Positions 1 to 7,647 of a stretch of 64,000 nucleotides of DNA are shown here, piece by piece. Each line of letters starts with the position of its first letter. Positions within the stretch are counted from its first letter, which is position 1. This DNA comes from Sphingopyxis sp. (lineage in GTDB: Bacteria; Pseudomonadota; Alphaproteobacteria; Sphingomonadales; Sphingomonadaceae). The notes beneath the pieces were generated by a model. The model was not told where the DNA came from and did not search any database. It saw only the letters and a program-made list of their open reading frames with translations. Location: the NCBI GenBank assembly GCA_030145715.1, contig JAIXHQ010000002.1, positions 1-64,000 of the forward strand, read 5' to 3'. The position numbers and the translations under genes were made by a program.

Positions 1-383
1 GCGCGGCGCCATGCATACCAGATAAGCGGCACGACCAGCGCCATGCCGACAAGCCGCCCCAGAATCCGGTGCAGCCATTCCCAGAAAAAAATCGCCTTGA
101 ACCCGTCCAGCGTCATGCCGACGTTGATCGTCTTATACTCCGGGATCTGCTTGTATTTCTCGAACTCGGCCAGCCATCCTGCCTCGGTCAGCGGCGGCAG
201 CACGCCCGAAACGGGTTTCCATTCGGTGATCGACAGGCCGGATTCGGTCAGGCGCGTGATCCCGCCCACCGCGACCACCGCAATCACCAGCAGCGCGACG
301 GCCCAGAGCCAGCGCGCAAGCGCGGCGGGCCGCGACCCGGCAACCGGGCGCGGACGGGCGGATTTGGTGGAGATGTCGGTCAT
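1..383 (-). CDS. ctaA: Heme A synthase (COX15/CtaA family), 3' end missing
   Basis: The first 127 codons of a membrane protein run off the left edge; the C-terminal part is outside the window. It begins [16 protein letters not shown] and has a first hydrophobic helix near residues 24-42, followed by a periplasmic stretch with [19 protein letters not shown]. The segment [13 protein letters not shown] carries the haem-ligand histidine and the HRxxGR pattern typical of COX15. The enzyme oxidises haem O to haem A for cytochrome c oxidase in the inner membrane. The ATG at 383 is the start that gives the usual short cytosolic N-terminus. Family assignment is firm; the rest of the protein cannot be judged. 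Confidence 0.88.
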   Translation of the reverse strand, partial: MTDISTKSARPRPVAGSRPAALARWLWAVALLVIAVVAVGGITRLTESGLSITEWKPVSGVLPPLTEAGWLAEFEKYKQIPEYKTINVGMTLDGFKAIFFWEWLHRILGRLVGMALVVPLIWYAWRR

Positions 384-552
384 GACCGCCCTATCGTCGC
401 TTGCCCGGCGATAGGCAAGAGGGGCGGTCGGCGCGGCGGGCGAAATTGACGGGCGCGACGCGGCGCACATGATCGCGCCCCCGCCCTTGGAATGGCGGGG
501 GCGCCATCCTATTTTGGCGGCATCTGCTTTTCCCCCAGCAAGGATCGACGCC

Positions 553-1089
553 ATGACCCGTGAAACCGCCATTTTCGCCGGAGGATGCTTTTGGTGCACC
601 GAAGCGGTGTTCCAATCGCTCAGCGGCGTCGAAACGGTCGAAAGCGGCTATATCGGCGGCGCGGTCCCCAACCCCACCTATAAACAGGTTTGCGGCGGAG
701 AAACCGGCCATGCGGAGGCGATCCGCATCACATTCGACCCCATGGTGATTTCCTACGCTGATCTGCTCGACGTCCATTTCGCGACGCACGATCCGACGAC
801 GCTCAACCGACAGGGCAATGACATCGGCACCCAATATCGCAGCGCGCTGTTCCCGCTGGACGCCGCGCAATCCGACGCCGCGCGCGAGGGCATCCGCCGC
901 GCCTCCGCCGACTGGCCCGCCACGATCGTCACCACCATCGAACCGGCGTCCACCTGGTATCCGGCCGAGGATTATCACCAATCCTATTGGGACGGCGAAG
1001 GCCAGCGCAATCCCTATTGCATGGCGGTCATCCCGCCAAAGCTGGCCAAGCTGCGCAAGAATTTCGGCGATCGGCTGCGCGACCAATAG
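553..1089 (+). CDS. msrA: Peptide-methionine (S)-S-oxide reductase MsrA
   Basis: 178 residues, the normal size of a single-domain MsrA. Residues 9-16 read AGGCFWCT, the GCFWC active-site motif with catalytic Cys12, and the segments GYIGG, GHAEA and YHQSYW are family landmarks. The enzyme reduces the S-diastereomer of methionine sulfoxide in oxidised proteins using thioredoxin. The open frame extends upstream to 469, but the ATG at 553 gives the canonical N-terminus and sits after AAGGATCG. It stands alone, with galU about 115 bases downstream. Confidence 0.95.
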   Translation: MTRETAIFAGGCFWCTEAVFQSLSGVETVESGYIGGAVPNPTYKQVCGGETGHAEAIRITFDPMVISYADLLDVHFATHDPTTLNRQGNDIGTQYRSALFPLDAAQSDAAREGIRRASADWPATIVTTIEPASTWYPAEDYHQSYWDGEGQRNPYCMAVIPPKLAKLRKNFGDRLRDQ

Positions 1090-1205
1090 CGATTGCAGGG
1101 GGCGGCGGCGCCATCGGCGTCGTGGTCCCGACCGCGCGCTGACGGCGTTCGAAACGGGCGCCGTCCCGCTTTTCTTGTCCGCGGTTCGCGGCTAAGCCTC
1201 GGCGC

Positions 1206-2069
1206 ATGAAACCGATCCGCAAAGCCGTCTTCCCCGTCGCCGGTCTCGGCACCCGCTTCCTGCCCGCGACCAAGGCGATCCCAAAGGAAATGCTGCCGAT
1301 CGTCGATCGGCCATTGATCCAATATGTGGTCGACGAAGCGCGCGAAGCCGGGATCGAACAGATGATCTTTGTCACCGGTCGCGGCAAAAGCGCGATCGAG
1401 GATCATTTCGACGTCGCCTTTGAACTGGAAAAGACGATGTCCGAACGCGGCAAGGATCTGTCGGTCCTCGAACCGACGCGGCTTGGCCCCGGCAACTGCG
1501 CCTATGTCCGGCAACAGGAACCGCTGGGCCTGGGTCATGCGATCTGGTGCGCGCGCGACATCGTCGGCGACGAACCCTTTGCCATCTTCCTGCCCGACGA
1601 ATTCATGCACGGGTCGCCCGGTTGCATGAAACAGATGGTCGACGCCTATCAAAAACTGGGCGGCAATCTGATCTCGGTGCTCGAAGTGCCGCACGAACAA
1701 GTGTCCAGCTATGGCGTCATCGCGCCCGGAAAGCGCGACGGCGCACTGACCGAAGTGACCGGTCTCGTCGAGAAACCTTCGGTCGCCGATGCCCCGTCGA
1801 ACCTGATTATCTCGGGCCGCTATATTCTTCAGCCGTCGGTGATGCGGGTGCTGGAGGGGCAGGAAAAGGGCGCGGGCGGCGAAATTCAGCTCACCGACGC
1901 GATGGCGACGATGATCGGCCATCAACCCTTTCACGCCGTCACCTTTGCCGGCGCGCGCTATGACTGCGGATCAAAGGCCGGCTATATTCAGGCCAATCTG
2001 GCGGTCGCGCTCGAACGTCCCGACATGGCGGACGAGGTGCGCGCCTTTGCGCTCGACCTGCTGAAATAG
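1206..2069 (+). CDS. galU: UTP--glucose-1-phosphate uridylyltransferase
   Basis: 287 residues, full length for bacterial GalU. The N-terminal nucleotide-binding loop GLGTRFLPATKAIPKEMLPI lies at residues 13-32, and GLVEKP, GRYILQP and GGEIQLTDA are conserved substrate-site segments. It makes UDP-glucose for exopolysaccharide, glycolipid and cell-envelope sugars, which fits the exosortase-type glycan genes 4 kb away, although they are not in an operon. The gene is monocistronic and converges on the chemoreceptor gene at 2110. Confidence 0.96.
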   Translation: MKPIRKAVFPVAGLGTRFLPATKAIPKEMLPIVDRPLIQYVVDEAREAGIEQMIFVTGRGKSAIEDHFDVAFELEKTMSERGKDLSVLEPTRLGPGNCAYVRQQEPLGLGHAIWCARDIVGDEPFAIFLPDEFMHGSPGCMKQMVDAYQKLGGNLISVLEVPHEQVSSYGVIAPGKRDGALTEVTGLVEKPSVADAPSNLIISGRYILQPSVMRVLEGQEKGAGGEIQLTDAMATMIGHQPFHAVTFAGARYDCGSKAGYIQANLAVALERPDMADEVRAFALDLLK

Positions 2070-2109
2070 GCGCTGCCGGGACGCGCGATACGGCCCGGCG
2101 AAGAGCGGT

Positions 2110-3417
2110 TCAGGCGACGGCGACCGCTTCGACGAAATGGCGGGCGCGCTGGTGCAGCGACAGGGCCGCCTCGGTCAGCCCGGCGGACAATTGGCCCAGC
2201 GCCTGCGCGCCGTCACCGACCGCCGTGGCGCCATGCCCGATTTCGCGGACCCTGATGTCGATTTCGCGGCCCGCCGACACCGCTTGTTCGACATAGCTTG
2301 CGATCATCAGCGTCGTCGCGCTCTGTCCATCGACGGCACGGTCGATCGCATCGGAAAATCCGTTGTTCGCGTCGATCGCCTTTTCCACTTCGGCAAAGCC
2401 TGCCGCGACCTGCCCGACAATATCGCGGATACGGTCGACATAGGGGCTGATGTCCCCCGCCGCCGACCGCGTCTGGACCGCCAGCGACTTGACCTCGGAC
2501 GCGACGACGGCAAATCCGCGCCCCGCGTCTCCGGCGCGCGCCGCCTCGATCCCGGCGTTCAGTGCCAGCATGTTGGTGCGGCTCGCCATGTCGATGATCA
2601 GCGTCAGCATATGTTCGATCGACTGGCTGGCGGCCTTCAGCGCGACAGCGCGCTCGCTCGCCTGCCGCATCTTGCCATGCGCTTCGCCGCGAACGGCGCG
2701 CGCGCGCGATCCGTCGCTGACGATCTTGGTCATGGTGGATGCCAGCGCGTGGCCGCGATCGCCCAGTTCCTGCAATCCGGCCAGCGTCTGTGCGGTGGCG
2801 CCCGCGACCGTCACGGCGTCACGGCCCGTCTGCAACGCACGTTCGGACAGCGATCCGGCGACCGCCTCCACCTTGCGCGCCATCTCCGACAGTCCGGCGG
2901 TCAGGGCGGTTATATCCTGCTGGAACCGCCGCGTCGCATCGTCGATCTGGGTCGCGCGTGTGGCCTGTTCCTGCGCCAGTTCCACTTCGCGCAGCATCGC
3001 CAGCTTGGCCAATTGTCCCGCGTCCAGCGTTTCGACAAAGCGGCCGCGATCGACCAGGATCAATTCCTCGCGTCCCTGCGATTCGGCCGCGATGCGCAGC
3101 AATTCGGTCGTCGATTTGCCGACCTCGGCGGTCGGACAGGGCTCGATCATCGACGTGATCGATCCGCCGATCGTGGGATTCTGCATCAGCGAGAACCAAA
3201 AGGGGCAGAACAGCAGTTCGCGGACGCGCTGCTCGCGGATGATGCCGATCGGCCGGCGATCGCGGTCGATCACCGCCAGCGCGCGCAGATGGGGATTGCC
3301 GCGGAACAGATCGATGACCTGCGACAGATGCGCATCATCCCCAATCGCCGCCCCCTGGCCCGACGACCGCAAAACAGCATTGGCCATGGCTTTAATCATA
3401 ATCTCATCACACCGCAC
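2110..3417 (-). CDS. Soluble methyl-accepting chemotaxis-type protein with N-terminal CBS pair
   Basis: 435 residues without a membrane segment. Residues about 20-65 ([17 protein letters not shown]) and 85-135 ([15 protein letters not shown]) look like two CBS motifs, a nucleotide-type sensor pair. The rest is helical, with the chemoreceptor hairpin tip around residues 277-310 ([20 protein letters not shown], then [15 protein letters not shown]), the region that contacts CheA and CheW. It should act as a cytoplasmic signalling protein. Starts at 3417 or at the internal ATG six codons later are both possible. No che genes are nearby. The CBS reading is by pattern and less sure than the signalling domain. 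Confidence 0.85.
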   Translation of the reverse strand: MRCDEIMIKAMANAVLRSSGQGAAIGDDAHLSQVIDLFRGNPHLRALAVIDRDRRPIGIIREQRVRELLFCPFWFSLMQNPTIGGSITSMIEPCPTAEVGKSTTELLRIAAESQGREELILVDRGRFVETLDAGQLAKLAMLREVELAQEQATRATQIDDATRRFQQDITALTAGLSEMARKVEAVAGSLSERALQTGRDAVTVAGATAQTLAGLQELGDRGHALASTMTKIVSDGSRARAVRGEAHGKMRQASERAVALKAASQSIEHMLTLIIDMASRTNMLALNAGIEAARAGDAGRGFAVVASEVKSLAVQTRSAAGDISPYVDRIRDIVGQVAAGFAEVEKAIDANNGFSDAIDRAVDGQSATTLMIASYVEQAVSAGREIDIRVREIGHGATAVGDGAQALGQLSAGLTEAALSLHQRARHFVEAVAVA

Positions 3418-3579
3418 TTCCTTGTTCGCGCTTCGACCTAGCCACTGATGGTAAATACGACTTTAATCAATTATTTCAGTGATGTGACAAATCATCCTCG
3501 CGCGGGGCCAATCCGTCGCAACACCCTGTTCAGATCGCCCTGACTGTGCGAAGAGACGATTGTCGTCGAGGAGATAGAA

Positions 3580-3885
3580 ATGCGCGTGATCGTGATTGCG
3601 GCATTGGCCGCGATGTTGCTTTCCGGGTGCGTCAGCGCGGTAAAGACGGTCGTTACAGCGCCGGTAAAGGCGGTGGGACAGGTGGCCGACTGGTCGACGA
3701 CCAGCCAGGACGAGGCCGACCGCAATCGTGGCCGCGAACTGCGTCAGCGCGAGGAGCAGGTCGGCAAGTTGTCACGCCAGCGCGACAAGGCGGCGAACAA
3801 ATGCCGCGACGGCAATGCCGATCAATGTCGCCGGGCCGAAATACTCGATCATGAAATCGAAGCGGTCATGGCGCAGCCGCGCTAA
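3580..3885 (+). CDS. Small predicted lipoprotein, function unknown
   Basis: 101 residues. The N-terminus MRVIVIAALAAMLLSGC is a lipoprotein signal peptide with lipobox LSGC, so Cys17 should be acylated. The mature part is charged and probably helical (ELRQREEQVGKLSRQRDKAA) with two more cysteines in NKCRDGNADQCRR. AGGAG lies eleven bases before the ATG. It converges on the S24 repressor gene, with only four bases between the stop codons. No family is recognised beyond the general type. Confidence 0.75.
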   Translation: MRVIVIAALAAMLLSGCVSAVKTVVTAPVKAVGQVADWSTTSQDEADRNRGRELRQREEQVGKLSRQRDKAANKCRDGNADQCRRAEILDHEIEAVMAQPR

Positions 3886-3889
3886 ATCT

Positions 3890-4558
3890 TCACCTCACCC
3901 GTCGGCCGGTCCATACCACGCGGCCGACCAGTTGCACCGCCGACATGGGCAAATCGTCCCAACTGCGATAATGCGGATTGTCGCTGATTACCGAGATACG
4001 GCCCTGCCCTGGCGCGCGCGCCACGCGCTTGACCATCAGCACATCGTCCATGCGCAGAATATAGATGCCGTCGCGCAGCCGCGCAGCCGCATCGCCGCCA
4101 TCAACCAATATGTCATCGCCATCATTGAGCGTAGGCGCCATCGAATCGCCCTCGACGCGAATGATGCTGAGCGCGCGTGGATCGGCGCCCAGGTCGCGCA
4201 ACCATCTGGGGTCGAACGCGACTTCCCCCTCCACCGGTTCGCCATCGACGCTCGCGCCTGCACCCGCCGACGCCCCGATCGCCAGTTTGGGGACAAGGAT
4301 CATTCCGGTGCCACGCACCCGCGCGGGCGTCGCAACGCGCTGTACCGGGCCGCCCAGCATGGCTTCGGGCACGCCCAGAAAGGCCGCGATACGCGCGCGG
4401 TCCTGTTCGGCAAGGCGCCGCGGCGACCCGCGCTTTATGAACTGCTGGATATAGGCGGGATTGCGACCGATCACCTGAGAGATGCGCGCATAATCGATCC
4501 CGCGCTCTCGCAGAATATGGTCCAGCGCGGCGCGCGGATCCTGGGACAAATCAATCAT
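3890..4558 (-). CDS. S24/LexA-like repressor with N-terminal helix-turn-helix
   Basis: 222 residues. Residues 10-62 form a DNA-binding region of the lambda/C2 repressor type (RISQVIGRNPAYIQQFIKRG). Residues about 90-220 form a LexA/signal-peptidase-like domain with the Ser-Lys dyad at Ser139 (VEGDSMAPT) and Lys177 (LMVKRVA). The ASAGAGA stretch at 96-102 lies where C2-type repressors have the Ala-Gly bond they cleave. Autocleavage after DNA damage would release its targets; that is inference. It is transcribed away from two small genes, and the 147-base gap holds several TAGGAAA-type half-sites. It is chromosomal, with no phage genes around it. Confidence 0.87.
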   Translation of the reverse strand: MIDLSQDPRAALDHILRERGIDYARISQVIGRNPAYIQQFIKRGSPRRLAEQDRARIAAFLGVPEAMLGGPVQRVATPARVRGTGMILVPKLAIGASAGAGASVDGEPVEGEVAFDPRWLRDLGADPRALSIIRVEGDSMAPTLNDGDDILVDGGDAAARLRDGIYILRMDDVLMVKRVARAPGQGRISVISDNPHYRSWDDLPMSAVQLVGRVVWTGRRVR

Positions 4559-4589
4559 CTGGCCTGTTGTGGGTCACGGGAACCGGTCC

Positions 4590-4664
4590 TTCCTATTTCG
4601 TCTTTAACAAACGGAATTTTCCTAGACAAGTAGGAAATATGATTTCAAATAGGAATTATCCTAT
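4590..4664. promoter_or_regulatory. Clustered inverted repeats, probable operators of the S24 repressor
   Basis: Three related elements lie between the divergent start codons: TTCCTATTT at 4590-4598; TTTCCTA-6-TAGGAAA at 4618-4637; and ATAGGA-4-TCCTAT at 4649-4664. The first element is also the exact complement of AAATAGGAA at 4647-4655. The region is much more AT-rich than its surroundings. Several copies of one half-site in a divergent promoter region next to a repressor gene suggest autoregulation plus control of the neighbours. Binding by this repressor is inferred. Confidence 0.65.
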
Positions 4665-4705
4665 CGGGCCGATGCCCGATTCTGGCGGTCATCAGGGAGA
4701 GAGAT

Positions 4706-4969
4706 ATGGAGCGCAGTCTTTTGCAACGGATCGAAGCATTCCTGGGGGAAGCGTCGATGCCCGCAAGCGTTTTTGGCCGCAAAGCAGTACGCGATCCCCG
4801 CCTGGTCAGCGACCTGCGCGACGGCCGCGAACCGGGCCTCTGTGTGACATGTCGTCTGGAACATTTCATGAACAAATGGCGCGCGGACTACCGCGCGGGC
4901 CGCGTCGCGCCGCAAGGCGACCGTCGTATCCGCGCATCGCGGCGCTTTGACCGGAGCGCGCGAGCATGA
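4706..4969 (+). CDS. Small basic protein, possible DNA-binding partner of the S24 repressor
   Basis: 87 residues, starting MERSLLQRIEAFLGEASMPA after GGAGAGAG. The middle, FGRKAVRDPRLVSDLRDGRE, has the look of a short lambda-repressor-like helix-turn-helix, similar to small proteins that I recall accompanying S24-type regulators in sphingomonads. The C-terminus is very arginine-rich. It is divergent from the repressor and overlaps the next gene by ATGA, so the two are translationally coupled. The function is unknown and the HTH assignment is by eye. Confidence 0.6.
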   Translation: MERSLLQRIEAFLGEASMPASVFGRKAVRDPRLVSDLRDGREPGLCVTCRLEHFMNKWRADYRAGRVAPQGDRRIRASRRFDRSARA

Positions 4970-5295
4970 TGCGCTGGTCCCCCGCGCTCCCGCCGCATCC
5001 GCGATGCCCGCATGGCCGGCTCCGCTATCTGTTGAGTGCCCAGCTTCCCGATGGATCGACCCTCGGGGCATCCATCTTTCGGGCATGGGCGAGCGCAAGT
5101 TTCGTCGGCGCCCGCCATCTGTTTCGAGCCGCACTGGCTGCGGGCGACGACGGCGTCGGGACGCGCGATGCCTTACAGGAGAGGCTGGACGCGACCGAAT
5201 GGAAGCTGTCCGGGCATATCGTCGCCGACATCATCGTCGAATATGAGGCGGAACGTCACACGCTCCATATCGAGATATTGACGGTCGAGGATTAG
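4966..5295 (+). CDS. Hypothetical protein coupled to the preceding small gene
   Basis: 109 residues. It starts in the ATGA overlap with the previous gene. After a proline-rich start comes a segment RLRYLLSAQLPDGSTL and a C-terminal half that alternates strands and charged residues (HIVADIIVEYEAERHTLHIE). No signal peptide or membrane helix is seen, and I recognise no family. The coupling and the shared divergent promoter suggest that it works with the 87-residue protein and is controlled by the S24 repressor. Its stop codon overlaps the stop of the convergent gene at 5292. Confidence 0.55.
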   Translation: MMRWSPALPPHPRCPHGRLRYLLSAQLPDGSTLGASIFRAWASASFVGARHLFRAALAAGDDGVGTRDALQERLDATEWKLSGHIVADIIVEYEAERHTLHIEILTVED

Positions 5296-6215
5296 CCCGC
5301 CGACTGGCGCGTCATCCGCTGGAGCGTACCCAGCGCGGCTTCAAGCGCGAAATCGATTTGAGGGTCATCTTCCGGGGCGGCACCCTCCGCCACGGGGATT
5401 GCCAGCGTTGCGGCCACCACGCCCGGTTCCTGACGGCGGCGCGACAGCCCCGCCTCGAGACGCGCCACCATCGCGCCAAGAGAATTGTCGGCCGGATCGG
5501 GCATGATCGGCCCGGCGAGTTCGGCCGGTTGAAGCCAGGGTTCGTCGCCCGTCTCAACATTCGCATCCGGCGCCAGATCGGCAAGGACCAGTTCTTCGGC
5601 GGCCGCATCGTTCGCCTCTTCGACCTCGGCCGGCCAAAAGCCCGCGTTATCGACATCGTCGGCCCGGCTTCCATCCAAGGGCCCAAGCCCACCGGCTGGC
5701 AGATCACGACCCGCGCGGATCGGCGGACGCGGGGGCGCGTCGGGATGCAGATCGACGCGGCGACGGCGCGTCAGAAAATCGTCGCTGTCGCCTTCGTCCG
5801 CTCCCGCGGACCGCATACGAAAACGGCGACCCAGCTCCGACAGGCCAACGGCGTCAGGTCTTGCAATCAGCAGCGCCACCAGCCCGGCGATAACGGCCGC
5901 AATCGCCGCCATGCCCAGCGCCAGCGCCAGTCGGCCGGCATTGCCGATCGGCGGCACGAAAAAGTCGGACAGACGATCAAGGTAGAGGTTCCAGCTTATC
6001 CCCGCGACCCATGAAAAGGGCATCACCGCCGCGAACAGGAAAGTCAGTGCCGCAGCGCCGATAACAGCCGGAACGGCGGGCCGCAGGGCATGGAGCACCG
6101 CGGCACCCGTGGCTCTGCCCTTGTCCCTGCCGGTCTTTTCGCTCGTCTCTGCCATATTTTCCAAATCCGTGCGGTCCATCGGGACCATCCTTTCGTCGAT
6201 CGCCGAGACAGTCAA
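5292..6215 (-). CDS. Hypothetical inner-membrane protein downstream of an exosortase A-type glycosyltransferase
   Basis: Up to 307 residues. Two hydrophobic helices lie near residues 47-75 (AVPAVIGAAALTFLFAAVMPF) and 95-120 (LALALGMAAIAAVIAGLVALL). They are followed by about 180 acidic, proline-rich and probably disordered residues with RRRR and repeated DDPAD-like patches. The TTG at 6215 overlaps the glycosyltransferase stop as TTGA; ATGs at 6188 and 6179 are alternatives. Same strand and overlap indicate one operon. No known family was recognised; the C-terminal tail looks like a cytoplasmic interaction arm. Confidence 0.6.
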   Translation of the reverse strand: MTVSAIDERMVPMDRTDLENMAETSEKTGRDKGRATGAAVLHALRPAVPAVIGAAALTFLFAAVMPFSWVAGISWNLYLDRLSDFFVPPIGNAGRLALALGMAAIAAVIAGLVALLIARPDAVGLSELGRRFRMRSAGADEGDSDDFLTRRRRVDLHPDAPPRPPIRAGRDLPAGGLGPLDGSRADDVDNAGFWPAEVEEANDAAAEELVLADLAPDANVETGDEPWLQPAELAGPIMPDPADNSLGAMVARLEAGLSRRRQEPGVVAATLAIPVAEGAAPEDDPQIDFALEAALGTLQRMTRQSAG

Positions 6216-7435
6216 ATGCCGCGCAGCAACCGCTGGTAAACCGGCTCGTAACGTAAAATGTTTGATGACCAGTTACGATAGGTTTCGACAAAGAGCCGCG
6301 CAGTTCGCCGCCGTTCGGGCCAGATTTTCTGGTTTTCGAGCAGCATGGCCAACGCTGATGCGATCGCGGTGGGATCGTTGGGTGCGAACAGCGTTCCTGT
6401 AATCCCGTCCTCGATCAGTTCGCGATGCCCACCGACGTCGGATGCCGCCACCAGCTTGCCCTGCGCCATGGCCTCCAGCGGTTTCAACGGCGTGACAAGA
6501 TCGGTCAACCGCATCTTCTTGCGCGGATAGGCGAGGACGTCGATCAGCGAATAATAGCGTTCGACATGCTGATGCGGCACGCGCCCGACGAAATGAATAT
6601 GGGGTGCGGCGGGCGATGCCGCCGCCTGCGCCTTCAGCGCCGCCTCCATCGGCCCGCCCCCGACCAGCAACAGCCGCGCGCGGGGCTGGGCGGCGACAAG
6701 CGCGGGCATCGCGGCGATCAGGTCGTCGATCCCCTCATAATCGTAAAAGCTGCCGATATAGCCGATCACCGCATCGCTCGGCGAAAGGCCCAGCGTTTCG
6801 GCGAGCGATGCGTCGCGCGGCGGCGGATCGCCGAACAGGTCGAGGTCGACGCCGTTCGGCGATACGATGATCTTGCCTGCATCGACGCCGCGCGCGATCA
6901 GGTCGCCGCGCAATCCTTCGCAAATGACCGCCACCGCATCGGCCGATTTCACCGCATGGGTTTCCAGCGCCTTCGTCAGTCGATAGCGTAGGCTCCCTTC
7001 GCGTCCGGTGCCATTGCCGACCGACGCATCCTCCCAGAATGCGCGAATTTCATAAATGACCGGGATGCCCAGCCGCTTGCCAACGCGCAGCGCCGCAAGC
7101 CCGTCGAGCACAGGCGAATGCGCATGGAGCAGGTCGGGCTTCCACGCAGCCACCAATGCTTCGATCCGTTTGGCGAGCGCCCCGATCTCGCGCCATTCGC
7201 GGATCGGCGACCGCGCCGGTGCGATCGGCGGCGTGCGGTAAAAGGTCAGCCCATCGACGGTCTCGCCATCCGGACCCGGATCGGGATGCCGGACGCCGGT
7301 GACGCCTGCAACGTCCCATCCCTGCGCGACCTGCGCCTTCATCAGCGCGCGGGTACGAAAGGTATAGCCGCTATGGGCAGGCAGGCTATGATCAAGGACG
7401 TGCAATATGCGGGTCATGAGCCAGCGCACTGACAT
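6212..7435 (-). CDS. GT4 glycosyltransferase, exosortase A (PEP-CTERM) system-associated
   Basis: 407 residues of GT-B fold. The N-terminal signature ILHVLDHSLPAHSGYTFRTR is characteristic of the glycosyltransferase group that accompanies exosortase A/EpsH loci. The nucleotide-sugar side has SPNGVDLDLF, GYIGSFYDYEGIDDL and KPLEAMAQGKLVAASDVGGH. It should transfer a sugar to a lipid-linked glycan in the cytoplasm. The start may be the GTG/ATG cluster at 7435 or the internal ATG seven codons later (MTRILHVL). The O-glycosylation ligase of the same system is divergent from it; the exosortase itself is not in the window. Confidence 0.9.
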   Translation of the reverse strand: MSVRWLMTRILHVLDHSLPAHSGYTFRTRALMKAQVAQGWDVAGVTGVRHPDPGPDGETVDGLTFYRTPPIAPARSPIREWREIGALAKRIEALVAAWKPDLLHAHSPVLDGLAALRVGKRLGIPVIYEIRAFWEDASVGNGTGREGSLRYRLTKALETHAVKSADAVAVICEGLRGDLIARGVDAGKIIVSPNGVDLDLFGDPPPRDASLAETLGLSPSDAVIGYIGSFYDYEGIDDLIAAMPALVAAQPRARLLLVGGGPMEAALKAQAAASPAAPHIHFVGRVPHQHVERYYSLIDVLAYPRKKMRLTDLVTPLKPLEAMAQGKLVAASDVGGHRELIEDGITGTLFAPNDPTAIASALAMLLENQKIWPERRRTARLFVETYRNWSSNILRYEPVYQRLLRGI

Positions 7436-7482
7436 ACAAGCCTTAACGCGGCGTCAACCCCGATCGCGTAGCGGGAGCCGAC

Positions 7483-7647
7483 ATGGTCGACAATTTTTCC
7501 ATTGGCCTGACGCACGTCCTGCTGGCGATCGCGTTGTGGCGCCTGCTCTATCGCGACGACTTGGACCGCGAGGTGAGCCCGCGCCTGCTGTGGCAGCAAC
7601 GCCGCGATGCCGAACGCGCCGAAGCGGAATCGCCGCCCGATGCGTGA
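7483..7647 (+). CDS. 54-codon microprotein preceding the O-glycosylation ligase
   Basis: ATG at 7483 after GGGAG; the protein is MVDNFSIGLTHVLLAIALWR followed by LLYRDDLDREVSPRLLWQQR and an acidic tail ending SPPDA. One amphipathic or membrane helix spans roughly residues 5-22, followed by a charged coil. Its last eight bases overlap the ligase start (ATG at 7640, stop 7645-7647), so the pair looks translationally coupled. It is too short for most gene callers. Coding status is supported by the RBS, overlap and residue composition only; no family is recognised. Confidence 0.6.
   Translation: MVDNFSIGLTHVLLAIALWRLLYRDDLDREVSPRLLWQQRRDAERAEAESPPDA

Noticed and set aside
391-1086. Minus-strand open frame overlapping msrA
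   Set aside because: Antisense to a gene with a canonical GCFWC active site, no ribosome binding site.
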